Shown: positions 53,206 through 62,850 of the stretch, in pieces | Layout: each line of letters starts with the position of its first letter | Position numbering within the stretch: position 1 is the first letter of the stretch | Origin: Nitrospira sp. SG-bin1 | GTDB taxonomy: Bacteria; Nitrospirota; Nitrospiria; Nitrospirales; Nitrospiraceae | Reading direction: 5' to 3' | NCBI GenBank assembly: GCA_002083365.1 | Contig: LVWS01000033.1 | Coordinates: 1-64,000, forward strand | DNA length: 64,000 bases | Notes under the pieces: generated by a model | Databases searched by the model: none | The model's input: only the letters and a program-made list of their open reading frames with translations | Told to the model about the DNA's origin: nothing | Position numbers and translations under genes: made by a program

Positions 53206-55248
53206 GTGCGAGCTGAGCGACGATTCCTTCGGCACATCGCGATCGCGATGATGCTTGTCTTGTGCGGTTCCTTCACGTCTCCTGTTTCTCATGCGGAAGA
53301 GAAGGACACGCTTGTCGTGGAAGAAGTCGTCGTGGCGGCGACCAGGATCCCGATGGCCCCATCGAGGATCGCCGCCGCCGCGACGGTTTTGACGCAGGAC
53401 GATATCCGCCGCACGCCGTTTCACAGCGGGACGCAGATCGATGACCTGTTGCGCTATGTGCCGACCGTCCAACCGAGTCTCCTCGGTAGCCGGTACAACC
53501 ATCCGACCGCGCAATTTGTCAGTATTCGAGGCTTGGGGACCCGTCGCGCGCTCGTGTTGCTGGACGGGGTGCCGCTGAACGACGGCTTCGGCGGTTGGAT
53601 CAATTGGGGGCTCGTCCCGGACCGAATTGAGCGGGTCGAAGTGATCCCCGGTGGAGGATCGAACCTCTACGGCACCTGGGCGATGGGCGGGATCGTCAAC
53701 ATCATCACCCAATCGGGACGGCCGAAGACCGGGGCCAGCAGTGACGTGAGCGGAGGGTCGCTCGGGACCAACATTCAGTCGGTTCGGGCTCGGTATGGCA
53801 AGGATCGGACGGGATTGATCTTGAGTTACCGCCGTTTTGATACGGCCGGCTTTCTCACGGTGCCGGCCTACCAACGAGGCCCTGTCGATACGCCCGTTGG
53901 ATCCGAACACCACCAGTTCACCGGCCACGTTTCTCACGAGGTGACTCCGCAGACTATCGCCACACTCTCTGGCACGTATTATACGGAAAATCGCTCATTC
54001 GGCACCCCGTTCAGCCAAGGCGCACGCACCATCGGCACCGTATCGTTCGGACTCAAGGGAGATCTGGGGAACGGAGGAGTATGGGAAGCGAAGACCTTCG
54101 CGCAATGGCAAACGTTCCGCAATCAAATCGGCTCGGTGCTGCCTTCTCCGTTCATTCGGCAATTCGACCAACCGGACCGGCTCCAAGTCATCCCTTCGAA
54201 TGATGTCGGCGGCATGGCGCAATGGAGCATGCCGTTCCTCGCATTCTCTCGAATCGTGGTCGGCGGCGATGGGCGGGCGATCCTTGCGCAGTCGGAAGAG
54301 CTGCTCGTTCCGTCTCAGACTCCGACGGTGACGCGCGGCAAGCAAGTCGGTATCGGCACGTTCGGCGAATGGATCATCGAACCCCTCGATGCCTTGGTGG
54401 TGACCGCCGGTGCCCGCTGGGATTGGTGGAAGAACTTTGACGGCGCCAGGACGGCGGCATCAGGACCGGTCACCCCGACACAGGACAATACCGCCAGCAT
54501 GGTGAACCCGAAATTCAGCCTGCTGTACCGTTTCAATGACCGTGTGCGTATCGGAGGCTCGGTGTACCAAGCCTTCCGCGCGCCGACCTTGAACGAACTG
54601 TACCGAGACTTCGGTTCTTCCGGGTTCGCGTTTCTGAGCAACGATCGTCTGGAGCCGGAACGACTCACTGGCGGGGAGATGAAGATCGAAGTGGACCTGC
54701 TGCCGCACGGACGATTGGGCTTCCGCGCCACCGGCCACTACGACGTGATCAAGGACCAAATTCTCTTCGTGACCCAAGGGCCGACGTCCGCCGTGAGGAG
54801 AAACATCGGGGAAGGCCGGTCGGTCGGGACGGAGGTCGAACTGCGGAGCCGTCTGGACGATCTCATGTACTTGGCTCTCGGATACTCGTTCGTGGATTCG
54901 ATCATCACGAGATTCCCCGGCGATCCGTCTCGCGAAGGCTTGCGGATCCCCAACGTCTCCCGGCACCAAGTGACGGCCGCGCTCACCGTCGGTCATCCGG
55001 ACGTCGCCCAGGCGACGCTCCAAGTTCGATACTTGTCTCGTCAGTTCGCGGATGACCTGAATCGGCAGCCGATCGCGGACTTCATCGTCCTTGACCTGTC
55101 GCTGAGGAAGCGGATCACGCCGTGGGCCGAACTCTTCATCGACGGCGAAAATCTCACCGATCGCCGATACATCGCCACGCAAACGGGCGGCATCAAAACT
55201 CTGGGTCAACCGCTGCTCATCCTCGGCGGCCTCCGGATCGATCTGTAG
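53206..55248 (+). CDS. TonB-dependent outer-membrane receptor
   Basis: 680 residues. GTG 53206, signal peptide (IAMMLVLCGSFTSPVSHAEE), a TonB-box-like EEVVVAATR, a plug domain (RYVPTVQPSLLGSRY, SIRGLGTRRALVLLDGVPLN, EVIPGGGSNLYGTWAMGGIVNIIT) and a 22-strand barrel ending in LLILGGLRIDL. It resembles BtuB/siderophore receptors. The ligand is unknown. It is 36 bases after the cytochrome and probably in the same transcript. It ends at a MITE-like fragment (CAGGATGTTGAAA, 55250-55263). Confidence 0.9.
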   Translation: MRAERRFLRHIAIAMMLVLCGSFTSPVSHAEEKDTLVVEEVVVAATRIPMAPSRIAAAATVLTQDDIRRTPFHSGTQIDDLLRYVPTVQPSLLGSRYNHPTAQFVSIRGLGTRRALVLLDGVPLNDGFGGWINWGLVPDRIERVEVIPGGGSNLYGTWAMGGIVNIITQSGRPKTGASSDVSGGSLGTNIQSVRARYGKDRTGLILSYRRFDTAGFLTVPAYQRGPVDTPVGSEHHQFTGHVSHEVTPQTIATLSGTYYTENRSFGTPFSQGARTIGTVSFGLKGDLGNGGVWEAKTFAQWQTFRNQIGSVLPSPFIRQFDQPDRLQVIPSNDVGGMAQWSMPFLAFSRIVVGGDGRAILAQSEELLVPSQTPTVTRGKQVGIGTFGEWIIEPLDALVVTAGARWDWWKNFDGARTAASGPVTPTQDNTASMVNPKFSLLYRFNDRVRIGGSVYQAFRAPTLNELYRDFGSSGFAFLSNDRLEPERLTGGEMKIEVDLLPHGRLGFRATGHYDVIKDQILFVTQGPTSAVRRNIGEGRSVGTEVELRSRLDDLMYLALGYSFVDSIITRFPGDPSREGLRIPNVSRHQVTAALTVGHPDVAQATLQVRYLSRQFADDLNRQPIADFIVLDLSLRKRITPWAELFIDGENLTDRRYIATQTGGIKTLGQPLLILGGLRIDL

Positions 55249-55427
55249 CAGGATGTTGAAACCCCGTTTCGTTGTTTCGCATCGCCGGATGGTTGGATGA
55301 ACACGTCATGTTTGAGCCTTCCGCGACAGAGACGGCTTTACTTTATGTAGCGAAAAACCACCGCCGGACTCAGGATAGATCCATAAAGAAAAGACCTGCA
55401 TGAAAAGAGGAAGGAGCTGACGTAGCT

Positions 55428-55653
55428 AAGGGCCCCCAAGATGAAATAGAAGCCGTTGCATTGTGGCGAAAGGCTGCTGGCAATGTATACGCCTTCGAAA
55501 ACTCTACTCAGAAATGCCTATTTGTCTGGTTCAGGTGTAAAGAAAGACGAATCAGAAGCAGTTAGATTGTGGAAACAAGCAGATTTGTTTTTATTGATAC
55601 AGAGAGTACCAAGAAAGGAAGCCATTTGGAAGCGCATCGAAACGTGCCGCTAA
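55428..55653 (+). pseudogene. Sel1-repeat gene remnant
   Basis: One frame reads KGPPQDEIEAVALWRKAAGN and another, after a frameshift, reads AYLSGSGVKKDESEAVRLWKQA, both matching the Sel1-like repeat (G-V-x-x-D-x-x-E-A-V-x-W-x-x-A-A). The start and end are missing. The rest of 55249-55829 has no supported gene. Confidence 0.55.
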
Positions 55654-55829
55654 GAAGCATCATCTAATTGATGCTGGGATAGAGAAAATGCGAAGCGTCG
55701 GAACGCGTCGCCGCAGCACTAAAGTCTGTCTGGTTATGGGGCGATGGGAAGAGGTTTCTCTTGTACGACAACGTACTCCCCTTCGATACTCATTAGGGTG
55801 CCCTTGATCGTATCTCTCGTCAGGCGCTT

Positions 55830-56612
55830 TTAACGCGGTTGAGCAGATTGCTGTTCTCCTGGGTTTATGACGAGCGGAAGCTTAAGATTGTCAGGCACCA
55901 GGACCATTTTGGAGTTTTGGCTGTCATATAATTTTAAACGAAGGTATTCAGGGGTGAGCGTCCTAGTAATCGTTTCCTGGACTTTGGCCTGACCTTCCGC
56001 ACGAATGCGGGCAATCTCTGCATCCTTTCCGGCGAGCAGCATTTCGAACTCTTTTTGTTCTTTCTGCTGTTTTTGGGCCTGCGTTTGTTCAAGGGCGGTT
56101 AAGACGAGTTGCGGTAAATCGACATCCGCAAGCGCGACACTACGAATCGCTAAGTGACTGTCCTTGAGCCTGTCCTGCACCACCATCTGCACCTTCTGGG
56201 CGATTTCCGCATTCTTCTCCCCCAGAACCAGCGCGGGGTACATAGCGACGACCTGACGAACCGCGGCCACAAATTCTGGCTGGACGATTTGTGAATAATA
56301 CTCCTGTCCCACCGTCTGGGCTAAATGATACACCTCTTCTGGAATCGGCCTCAGCACAATGGCCGCTTTGATATCGACTTGTACGTCGTCTGCACTCCAG
56401 GCATCAACTTTCTCGGCGTAATTCTGCCAACGCACATCATAGAAGTAAATATCGTTCCACGGCGCTTTAAAGTGAGACCCCTCCTTAAGTGGCTCTTTAT
56501 CAAGACCGGATGAACGCAACATGAGGCCTCGCTCACCTGGCAGGACAGTGGAGCATGCCGTCGTCAGGAGCAGGGATGCAATGAGAATCATGAGTGATGT
56601 TGCGCGTATCAT
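55830..56612 (-). CDS. SPFH/prohibitin-domain lipoprotein
   Basis: 260 residues with a lipobox (SLLLTTAC). The SPFH/band-7 body is seen in PGERGLMLRSSGLD, VDAWSADDVQVDIKAAIVLR and IRSVALADVDLPQLVLTALEQ, followed by a long coiled helix (KQQKEQKEFEMLLAGKDAEI). Prohibitin-like proteins form membrane-associated rings. A lipid anchor instead of a transmembrane helix is less common. No NfeD partner is adjacent. Confidence 0.85.
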   Translation of the reverse strand: MIRATSLMILIASLLLTTACSTVLPGERGLMLRSSGLDKEPLKEGSHFKAPWNDIYFYDVRWQNYAEKVDAWSADDVQVDIKAAIVLRPIPEEVYHLAQTVGQEYYSQIVQPEFVAAVRQVVAMYPALVLGEKNAEIAQKVQMVVQDRLKDSHLAIRSVALADVDLPQLVLTALEQTQAQKQQKEQKEFEMLLAGKDAEIARIRAEGQAKVQETITRTLTPEYLRLKLYDSQNSKMVLVPDNLKLPLVINPGEQQSAQPR

Positions 56613-56778
56613 TATGCCTCCAATGTATAGTCAGAATATTTTGTACAATAAATAGGTCATGAAACCGAGGCTACTAGTAAATTCCCGGACACTTTATTCC
56701 GAGAATAAAAGAACCATGGGCATCAAGGGGTATCCGTCAGGATGGTGCACACTGGTCTTGAGGTCTGCAGAGTACGTT

Positions 56779-56826
56779 CGAAAAAGGTCTTCTCAGTCTC
56801 CTCGAAAAAGGTCTTCTCAGTCTCCT
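56779..56826. repeat. 24-bp perfect tandem duplication
   Basis: Two identical copies (56779-56802 and 56803-56826) of a unit beginning CGAAAAAGGTCTTCTCAG. It lies in the 434-base gap between the SPFH gene and the YetF-like gene, where no other gene can be supported. Confidence 0.75.
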
Positions 56827-57046
56827 CATGGGGAAATGCCGCAGAATATACCGGTATAGCTATTCAGGTAAGTCCGGTGGAGCGAGGTCGACGGCCTGCG
56901 GAATGTGGAATGTCTGGCGGCAACCCAAATGAGGGCATAAAATCCTCCACCTAGCTGGGGTGAATACTAGTCGCCGCCCTGTCTGAAAAGTGTTTATTCT
57001 TCATGTTTATTGACCTATCGAGCTGGAGACGACAGACCGCTCTAGG

Positions 57047-57589
57047 ATGTCACAGCTATCGTGGATAGATGTAAGCATGCTCCAGGACATTCTCTTACAG
57101 ATGGGGCTGGCGCTCGCCTATTATGCGATTCTTGTCACCATTATGCGGCTCGCTGGAAAACGGCTGGCGGGGCAGACCACGACCTTCGATTTGGTGATAC
57201 TCATCACCATCAGTGTCGTCTTGCAGACGACCGCGCTCCGTGACGGAGTCCTTAACGCCCTCGTCTTTATCACTACGGTATTTGGTGCACACCAGCTCCT
57301 TGCGGTGGTCTGCGCTCGCTCAACCCGCATTCGTCGAATCGTGCGCAGTTGCCCTCGACCGCTGATCAAGAATGCCCGTGTGGACTACGAAGCGCTGGAA
57401 AGCGAAGGGCTCTCCCATGATGAACTTCTCGCTGGGTTGCGGAAGCTGGGCTACTCATCCCCGGAAGGAATAAAAAGCGCCATTCTTGAAGAAACCGGAC
57501 ACATCAGTGCGATTCCTTTAGAGCGAGAGGAACCAGCTCATCCCGCGAATGCGGCCTCACCGCCACTTCCTGTTCAGGGAAGGTCCTAG
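57047..57589 (+). CDS. DUF421/YetF-like membrane protein
   Basis: 180 residues. Three hydrophobic segments (QMGLALAYYAILVTIMRLAG, FDLVILITISVVLQTTAL, VLNALVFITTVFGAHQLL) followed by a soluble part with the conserved RPLIKNARVDYEALESEGLS and HDELLAGLRKLG of YetF proteins. A role in envelope or spore-lipid related processes is known only in a few bacteria. It overlaps or adjoins the damaged hemerythrin sequence. Confidence 0.75.
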   Translation: MSQLSWIDVSMLQDILLQMGLALAYYAILVTIMRLAGKRLAGQTTTFDLVILITISVVLQTTALRDGVLNALVFITTVFGAHQLLAVVCARSTRIRRIVRSCPRPLIKNARVDYEALESEGLSHDELLAGLRKLGYSSPEGIKSAILEETGHISAIPLEREEPAHPANAASPPLPVQGRS

Positions 57590-57614
57590 TGGTGAGTCGC
57601 CCTACGTTGCCGAT

Positions 57615-57988
57615 ATGAAGTATATTAGCTGTTGGCTCGAAGGGAAAGATCAGGCGAAGATTGCCGCCACAGCGATCATGGAGCTTGAGGTTCATGCCGA
57701 TTTGGAGGAAAATCTCATCTACCCGGCTCTTCGAGAGCAAATCGACGAAGACGAGATGATGAATGAGGCCGTGGAGAAACACCATCTTGTCCATGTCCTG
57801 ATTAAGGAACTCAAGAAGCTCAAACCAAAAGATGAGGTCTTTCAAGCGAAGTTCAAAGTCCTGGGGGAATGTTGCCTAAGGCACATGAGAGCGAGATCAA
57901 CTGGGAAAAGCTGGAGACGGCGGTGATGAAGCGCCGAGAAACGATAATCAATAAGCTTTCAGGGAACAAGAAGGCCTCGAAGCGGTAG
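57615..57988 (+). pseudogene. Hemerythrin-domain gene remnant
   Basis: AATAIMELEVHADLEENLIYPALREQ and EKHHLVHVLIKELKKL match the core of HHE hemerythrins. The first ~30 residues of the fold are missing, and after a GGGGG run (57863-57867) the reading shifts by one base and continues as LPKAHESEINWEKLETAVM to a stop at 57986-57988. The segment between (with the second HH ligand pair) is deleted. It is a pseudogene. Confidence 0.7.
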
Positions 57989-58043
57989 GACAGTGACGGT
58001 GGCGGGATAGATTCTTCCCTAACGGAGATGGCGGCCCGCCGCG

Positions 58044-58293
58044 CTACCTGACCGCCTCTAACACGCTTGACAGAGCTGCGCTGGCGATATCTGCCTCGTG
58101 CGATATAGCATTGGTGGCAGCCGTAGCCCGCATTGAATGCACACAGAGCCCGTTGACCTCGATGTTCAAGCCTGTCGCCTGCCCATATTTTCTGACGATA
58201 TTCCGATAGATCGAATTTGCATTAAGCGGCCGCTCCAGCTCGCCGGTACGGTTGTTGCGCACCTGACGGAACAGCGGACCGTCTTTGTCATCG
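58044..58293 (-). pseudogene. Tyrosine recombinase C-terminal fragment
   Basis: Reads GPLFRQVRNNRTGELERPLN, YGQATGLNIEVNGLCVHSMR and ATAATNAISHEADIA, the H-x-x-R region of phage-type integrases. The catalytic Tyr segment after HEADIA is replaced by unrelated sequence and the N-terminus is missing. Confidence 0.7.
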
Positions 58294-58487
58294 CATCCTT
58301 GATCCCATCTTCCAAGGGTTGGCCATCTCGTTACTCTTCGGTGTCGGGGGCTTCGACGTTGCTGACTCTCGTCGTGATCCCGGTGCTGTACTACTATGCT
58401 ACCGGAAGACCGTGGGAGTTGAGACAGGCCGAAACGAAAACAGAAAACCGGCACGACATCCCTGACGTCAACATTCAGGTGTGCTGA
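58291..58487 (+). pseudogene. RND efflux transporter C-terminal fragment
   Basis: On the plus strand, LAISLLFGVG is followed, after one extra G in a GGGGG run (58336-58340), by GASTLLTLVVIPVLYYYATG, the last transmembrane helix of CusA/AcrB-type pumps. The rest of the gene is absent. It abuts the integrase fragment (opposite strand), forming a recombination scar. Confidence 0.65.
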
Positions 58488-58562
58488 TTCTCTGGGCTTT
58501 GGTCTCGAGTGATCCACGCCGTAAGAGGGACGTAATATCATTCGCTGTCGATTAATCAACTG

Positions 58563-59801
58563 CTACGAAGTCTTGGCGCAACGGAACCCATAGCCGAACT
58601 GCCGACTGGATGGTTCGGCGTTGAATCGGAAGGACGAACGCAAAAATTCCTGGATGTAGAGCCAGTTGCCGCCCCGCACGACTTTCGACTTCCCTTTCGC
58701 CGGTCCTTGCGGATTTTTGGCCGGGCTCTTCTTGTAATAGTCATGGTCATACCAGTCGTTCACCCATTCCCAGGCATTGCCGGCCATGTCATAGATGCCA
58801 TAGGGGCTCTTGCCCATTTCGAACATCCCCACCGGAACCAAGGCCATGTGGTTGGCCCATTGCTTCTTGCCGAAATTCGCATGGAGCCTGGTGGGAGCCT
58901 CGTTGCCCCAGGGATAAAGGCGGCCATCCGTCCCTCGCGCCGCCTTTTCCCATTCCGCCTCTGTCGGCAGTCGCTTGCCGGCCCATTTGCAGTACGTGGC
59001 GGCATCAAACCAACTGACATTGACGACGGGGCGTTTCTGATGTTGAGGTTGGTTCATGATATTCCACTCCGGCGGCGCCCCCTTGTCCGTGGCTTCCAGG
59101 TACTTGGCATACTGCCCCACCGTCACGTGGTACTTGTCCATATAGAAGGCATCGAGGTAGACGCGATGCACTGGCTGTTCGTCGGGGCTCATGGTACTCC
59201 CCATCGTGAACTCCCCCGCCGGCACCAGCGCCATGGGCGCGTCAGCCGGTTTCAGATTATCCAGCAAGGTGCTTGAACGTCTACCGGGGAGTTTGGCTTC
59301 CAACTGTTGATAGACGGCCTGTTGCTCCTGGTTGAGCCCCAGCTCATTGGCGCCGTCCAGGGCCTCCTCCGCCTGCTTGATCCGATCGGGATGAGGCTGT
59401 CCGTCCGCGATCAGACTTTTGGCTTCCTCCAGCAACCGCCACGCCGTGACTTCCTCCAGCGATCGCCACACCTCCATTTTTCGCAACCGTAGTTCCCTTG
59501 TCCCCGCTGTCCTCGATTTCGCATCCAAATGCAGCGCGGTTTCGTAATGTTCTTCCGCGCAGGTCCAGGCTTTCAAGCCTCGACAGGCCTCAGCCAAGCT
59601 AAAATGAGCCTGCACATTCGAGGAGTTCTTCACGATGCTGGCTTCCAACAGGGCGCGCGCTTCCGCATATTGTTTATTCTTGAGCAGACTCTCCCCCGTA
59701 GCCAAATCCTGATCGGCATTTTCGGCCGCCAACGCCGCCATGGAGACCACGGTCAGTTTCAAGCATACGAGAAAACCCAAGGCCCCAAGGGTCCATCTCA
59801 T
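58563..59801 (-). CDS. TPR plus FGE-sulfatase-domain (SUMF1-like) periplasmic protein
   Basis: 412 residues with a signal peptide (LKLTVVSMAALAAEN). N-terminal TPR-like helices (AEARALLEASIVKNSSNVQA, HFSLAEACRGLKAWTCAEEH) precede a full FGE core: GEFTMGSTMS, LPTEAEWEKAARGTDGRLYP, KSPYGIYDMAGNAWEWVNDW, KVVRGGNWL and a terminal FGYGFRCAKTS. The fold is the same as at 42999 but with more complete core motifs. Without the Cys pair it is probably a scaffold, not an FGE. It stands alone. Confidence 0.8.
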   Translation of the reverse strand: MRWTLGALGFLVCLKLTVVSMAALAAENADQDLATGESLLKNKQYAEARALLEASIVKNSSNVQAHFSLAEACRGLKAWTCAEEHYETALHLDAKSRTAGTRELRLRKMEVWRSLEEVTAWRLLEEAKSLIADGQPHPDRIKQAEEALDGANELGLNQEQQAVYQQLEAKLPGRRSSTLLDNLKPADAPMALVPAGEFTMGSTMSPDEQPVHRVYLDAFYMDKYHVTVGQYAKYLEATDKGAPPEWNIMNQPQHQKRPVVNVSWFDAATYCKWAGKRLPTEAEWEKAARGTDGRLYPWGNEAPTRLHANFGKKQWANHMALVPVGMFEMGKSPYGIYDMAGNAWEWVNDWYDHDYYKKSPAKNPQGPAKGKSKVVRGGNWLYIQEFLRSSFRFNAEPSSRQFGYGFRCAKTS

Positions 59802-60167
59802 GAATACCTCCCTTCCATATTGGGAACTACCTTGATGTAGGAGGCTCGCCTCTCGTCCGGAGTACCGATCCCCGTCGTGAACTGGCTCTCATGCCCGGGA
59901 ACATAACATAAAAAGAAGCCTCGTGGACGAGCGAATCTTGATGCGATCAGTCAGTCAGTTGGTCCTGGCAGTCTGAAGAAAGCGGCGGGACGATCCGAAG
60001 CCTGAGGCCGCCGTAAGTCACCTCTCGATTCCCGGCTGGCGCCACATACAAGACACACAAGGAAGGGCTTGTCACGAGCGGTCAGTATCAATTCCTCCTG
60101 AACAATCTTGGCCGATCTGTGCAGGAAGCGGAAGGAGACCTCGCATCCCGGTATAGGTATAGGATGC
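59802..60167. other. Intergenic region between convergent/divergent genes
   Basis: About 366 bases. A minus-strand reading (about 59951-60150) contains QEELILTARDKPFLVCLVCG, which looks protein-like but matches no family I know and lacks a clear start. It may be a gene fragment. Confidence 0.35.
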
Positions 60168-60638
60168 CTATGGTTGAGCTTGCGGCTTATCCTTAGAGAT
60201 ACCCTGTTCCACCGGCTTTCTCGACAAACTGTCACCCGCGACTCGTGTCACCGCGATTTCTCGGGGACTTCCCTCACCTTCGCGCTTGATCTGCAACTTC
60301 ACGGTGCTCCCGGACTCTCCACGAATCATTTTCACCACTTGCTCATAGCTCTTTCCCGAAACCCCCGTGCCATCGACGCTGATCAACTCATCTCCGTGTC
60401 GAAGCCCGGCCTTGTGAGCCGGACCTTCACGATGGACTCTCCCGACGTACAGCGACGCCGGATCGCCCACGCGTTCCGCCCCGATATGAAGTGAAATCCC
60501 GATCACTCCATCCGGTCCCTTCGCTCCGTCTACGCCCGCTCCCACACCAGGAGTCTGACCTGATTGATCGGCGGCGAGAATCTCACCGCTCAACAAGAGA
60601 CCGAACACCATCGCGATGACTGCTAATCTGTTCCGCAT
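60168..60638 (-). CDS. PDZ-domain periplasmic protein
   Basis: 156 residues from ATG 60638 (GGAGG upstream) with signal peptide (LAVIAMVFGLLLSGEILAA). One PDZ domain: VGRVHREGPAHKAGLRHGDE, LISVDGTGVSGKSYEQVVKM and IRGESGSTVKLQIKREGEG. There is no protease domain, so it is an adaptor that binds C-terminal tails. The reading continues upstream in frame but has no ribosome site there. Confidence 0.8.
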   Translation of the reverse strand: MRNRLAVIAMVFGLLLSGEILAADQSGQTPGVGAGVDGAKGPDGVIGISLHIGAERVGDPASLYVGRVHREGPAHKAGLRHGDELISVDGTGVSGKSYEQVVKMIRGESGSTVKLQIKREGEGSPREIAVTRVAGDSLSRKPVEQGISKDKPQAQP

Positions 60639-60893
60639 AGATATGCCTCCAATGACTGCTGATGTTGTGAAAAAACCGCCTCGGTTACTGGTATGGCTGT
60701 CGCGTTCTGCGACAGGGGAACATGAATCGTTGTAGCAAACAGCGACTCCCCACTCATTACTCATAAATTTGGCGCCCTGCAGAAGCCACTGGTGGCATGC
60801 CTAGGTGTACATCGCTCAGGTGTCTTCTTTGCACCTCAGATCCAAGCATGCCGAGACGGCTTGGCTGATAACCACCGGCTTACCGAGGTTGGG

Positions 60894-61361
60894 ATGAAAC
60901 AGACCATTTGCTTCACCGCTGTTTGCCTACTGATCCTGACGTGGACGATAGGCGGGTGGATCTTTGTGAAGGGATGGACCGCACAAGGAAGCGATGGTCG
61001 CACGGAAATCCTCTTGGCGCCGGCTGAGCGCGACCAAATCCTGGCGGAAATGCGGCTCCTCCTCAAAGCGGTGGATGGGGTCGTCAGAGGGCTTGGGGAT
61101 CCGCAGCCCGGTTTGAAACAGATGGAAGAAATTGCCAGGGCGTCCGGGATGACGATGGCCGCAGACACGGAGCCGGCCATCATGGTCAAGTTGCCGCTGC
61201 CGTTCAAACAGATGGGGATGTCGATCCACAAAGATATGGATGCGCTGGCCGATGCCATCGCGCAGAACGAGACGCCGCAACAAATCTTGCAACGGTTGTC
61301 GAGTATGACCGCTCGCTGCACGGTGTGTCACGACATGTACAAATTCAGAGCGAACGAGTAA
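60894..61361 (+). CDS. Small c-type cytochrome
   Basis: 155 residues from ATG 60894 with a signal anchor (FTAVCLLILTWTIGGWIFV). Haem motif C142-T-V-C145-H146 near the C-terminus, with the preceding helices of a class II-like cytochrome (MRLLLKAVDGVVRGL, FKQMGMSIHKDMDALADAIA). The position of the haem near the end suggests the cytochrome c'/c-556 type. It lies upstream of an SQR-like flavoprotein, a plausible electron partner. Confidence 0.8.
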   Translation: MKQTICFTAVCLLILTWTIGGWIFVKGWTAQGSDGRTEILLAPAERDQILAEMRLLLKAVDGVVRGLGDPQPGLKQMEEIARASGMTMAADTEPAIMVKLPLPFKQMGMSIHKDMDALADAIAQNETPQQILQRLSSMTARCTVCHDMYKFRANE

Positions 61362-61508
61362 CGGTCGTCGATTAGCAGCAGGCAGTGAGGAATCGACGTG
61401 AGAGCGAATCCATTTCCGATGTGGCGACTCACACAACCATGAGAACTCCTGTCATGGCCGGATGGCACAAGGCCTCGCACACAACTTTACTGGATTTGGA
61501 GGTGAACG

Positions 61509-62756
61509 ATGGCACGAGTGGCGATCATCGGCGCATCGATCGGCGGCTTACCGGCCGCCTATGAAGCACGGGCGCTGTTGGACAAGAAGCATCAGGTCAC
61601 CGTCATTTCAAACGTCGGTTCATTCCACTTCGTGCCGTCGAATCCCTGGGTCGCGGTCGGCTGGCGCACAAGGAAAGATATCAGCTTTGATCTGGCGCCG
61701 GTGCTGGCCAAGAAAGGAATCGAATTCGTCCATGCCACGGCCGATCGCATCGAGCCGGAACAGAACCGGGTCATCACGGCGAAGGGTGAGGTGCCGTACG
61801 ACTATCTCATCATCGCCACGGGGCCCAAGCTCAACTTTGCCGCTGTGCCCGGCTTGGGCCCGAGCGGCCATACGCAATCGGTCTGCAATGTGGATCATGC
61901 AGAACAGGCGTGGGGCGCTTACCAGAGTTTCCTGAAGGACCCAGGTCCAATCGTCATCGGTGCGGCGCAAGGCGCTTCGTGCTTCGGCCCGGCTTACGAG
62001 ATGGCGTTTATTCTAGACGCAGATTTGCGGAAGAAAAAAATCAGGAAGAAAGTTCCGATCTATTTCATCACCCCCGAGCCGTACATCGGCCACATGGGGC
62101 TTGCCGGTGTGGGGAAATCGCGGCGGCTGATGGAGGATGAGTTTGCCGAACATACGATCAAGCCGATCCACAATATGGCGATCAAAGAAGTCCGGCCCGG
62201 CAAGATGCTCTTGGAAGACGGCCAGGAAGTCCCGTTCCGGTATTCGATGATGATTCCGCCGTTTACCGGAGTCGAGGCCGTGGCGGGGACACCGGGCCTG
62301 TGCAATCCCAAAGGATTCGTCAACATCGATGCCTATCAAGCGAATCCCAAATACAAGAACATCTACGCGGTCGGCGTCTGCGTGGCCATTCCGCCTGTCG
62401 AGCAGACGCCGGTTCCGACCGGCACGCCCAAGACGGGATACATGATCGAATCCATGGTGTCGGCGGCCGTGCACAATATCAAGGCCGATATCGAAAACAA
62501 TACCAAGAAGGAAACCGCGACGTGGAATGCGATCTGTCTGGCGGACATGGGCGATACCGGGATGGCGTTCGTGGCCCTGCCCCAGATGGCTCCGCGCAAC
62601 GTCACCTGGGCGAAGAAAGGCAAATGGGTTCATCTCGCCAAGATCGCCCTGGAAAAGTATTTCCTGATGAAAATGAAGCGAGGCGTCAGTGAACCGTTCT
62701 TCGAGAAGGCGATTCTCGATGCGATGGGGATCGGGAAGCGAGAGCAGTCCGCGTGA
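61509..62756 (+). CDS. Sulfide:quinone oxidoreductase-like flavoprotein
   Basis: 415 residues. FAD-binding start VAIIGASIGGLPAAYE (GxGxxG-like), a second nucleotide motif PIVIGAAQGASCFGPAYE with a Cys in the place of an SQR active-site Cys, and IYAVGVCVAIPPVEQTPVPT late. These fit SQR/FCSD-type enzymes that oxidise sulfide or act as type II NADH dehydrogenase-like proteins. Two Cys (in GASCFGP and GVCVAI) could be redox active. A GGAGG site supports ATG 61509. The preceding c-type cytochrome may take electrons. Confidence 0.8.
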   Translation: MARVAIIGASIGGLPAAYEARALLDKKHQVTVISNVGSFHFVPSNPWVAVGWRTRKDISFDLAPVLAKKGIEFVHATADRIEPEQNRVITAKGEVPYDYLIIATGPKLNFAAVPGLGPSGHTQSVCNVDHAEQAWGAYQSFLKDPGPIVIGAAQGASCFGPAYEMAFILDADLRKKKIRKKVPIYFITPEPYIGHMGLAGVGKSRRLMEDEFAEHTIKPIHNMAIKEVRPGKMLLEDGQEVPFRYSMMIPPFTGVEAVAGTPGLCNPKGFVNIDAYQANPKYKNIYAVGVCVAIPPVEQTPVPTGTPKTGYMIESMVSAAVHNIKADIENNTKKETATWNAICLADMGDTGMAFVALPQMAPRNVTWAKKGKWVHLAKIALEKYFLMKMKRGVSEPFFEKAILDAMGIGKREQSA

Positions 62757-62850
62757 TGTCAAGACAGGAGGCTTCTCTCTGCGGTGGAGCATGGCAGTCG
62801 AACATTTGGCGAAGGTCGTCTGAATTCCTGCATAACCTGACGGGTTGAGC

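Noticed and set aside
59951..60235. Minus-strand protein-like reading
   Set aside because: No start, no ribosome site and no family recognised; kept only as a note in the intergenic entry.
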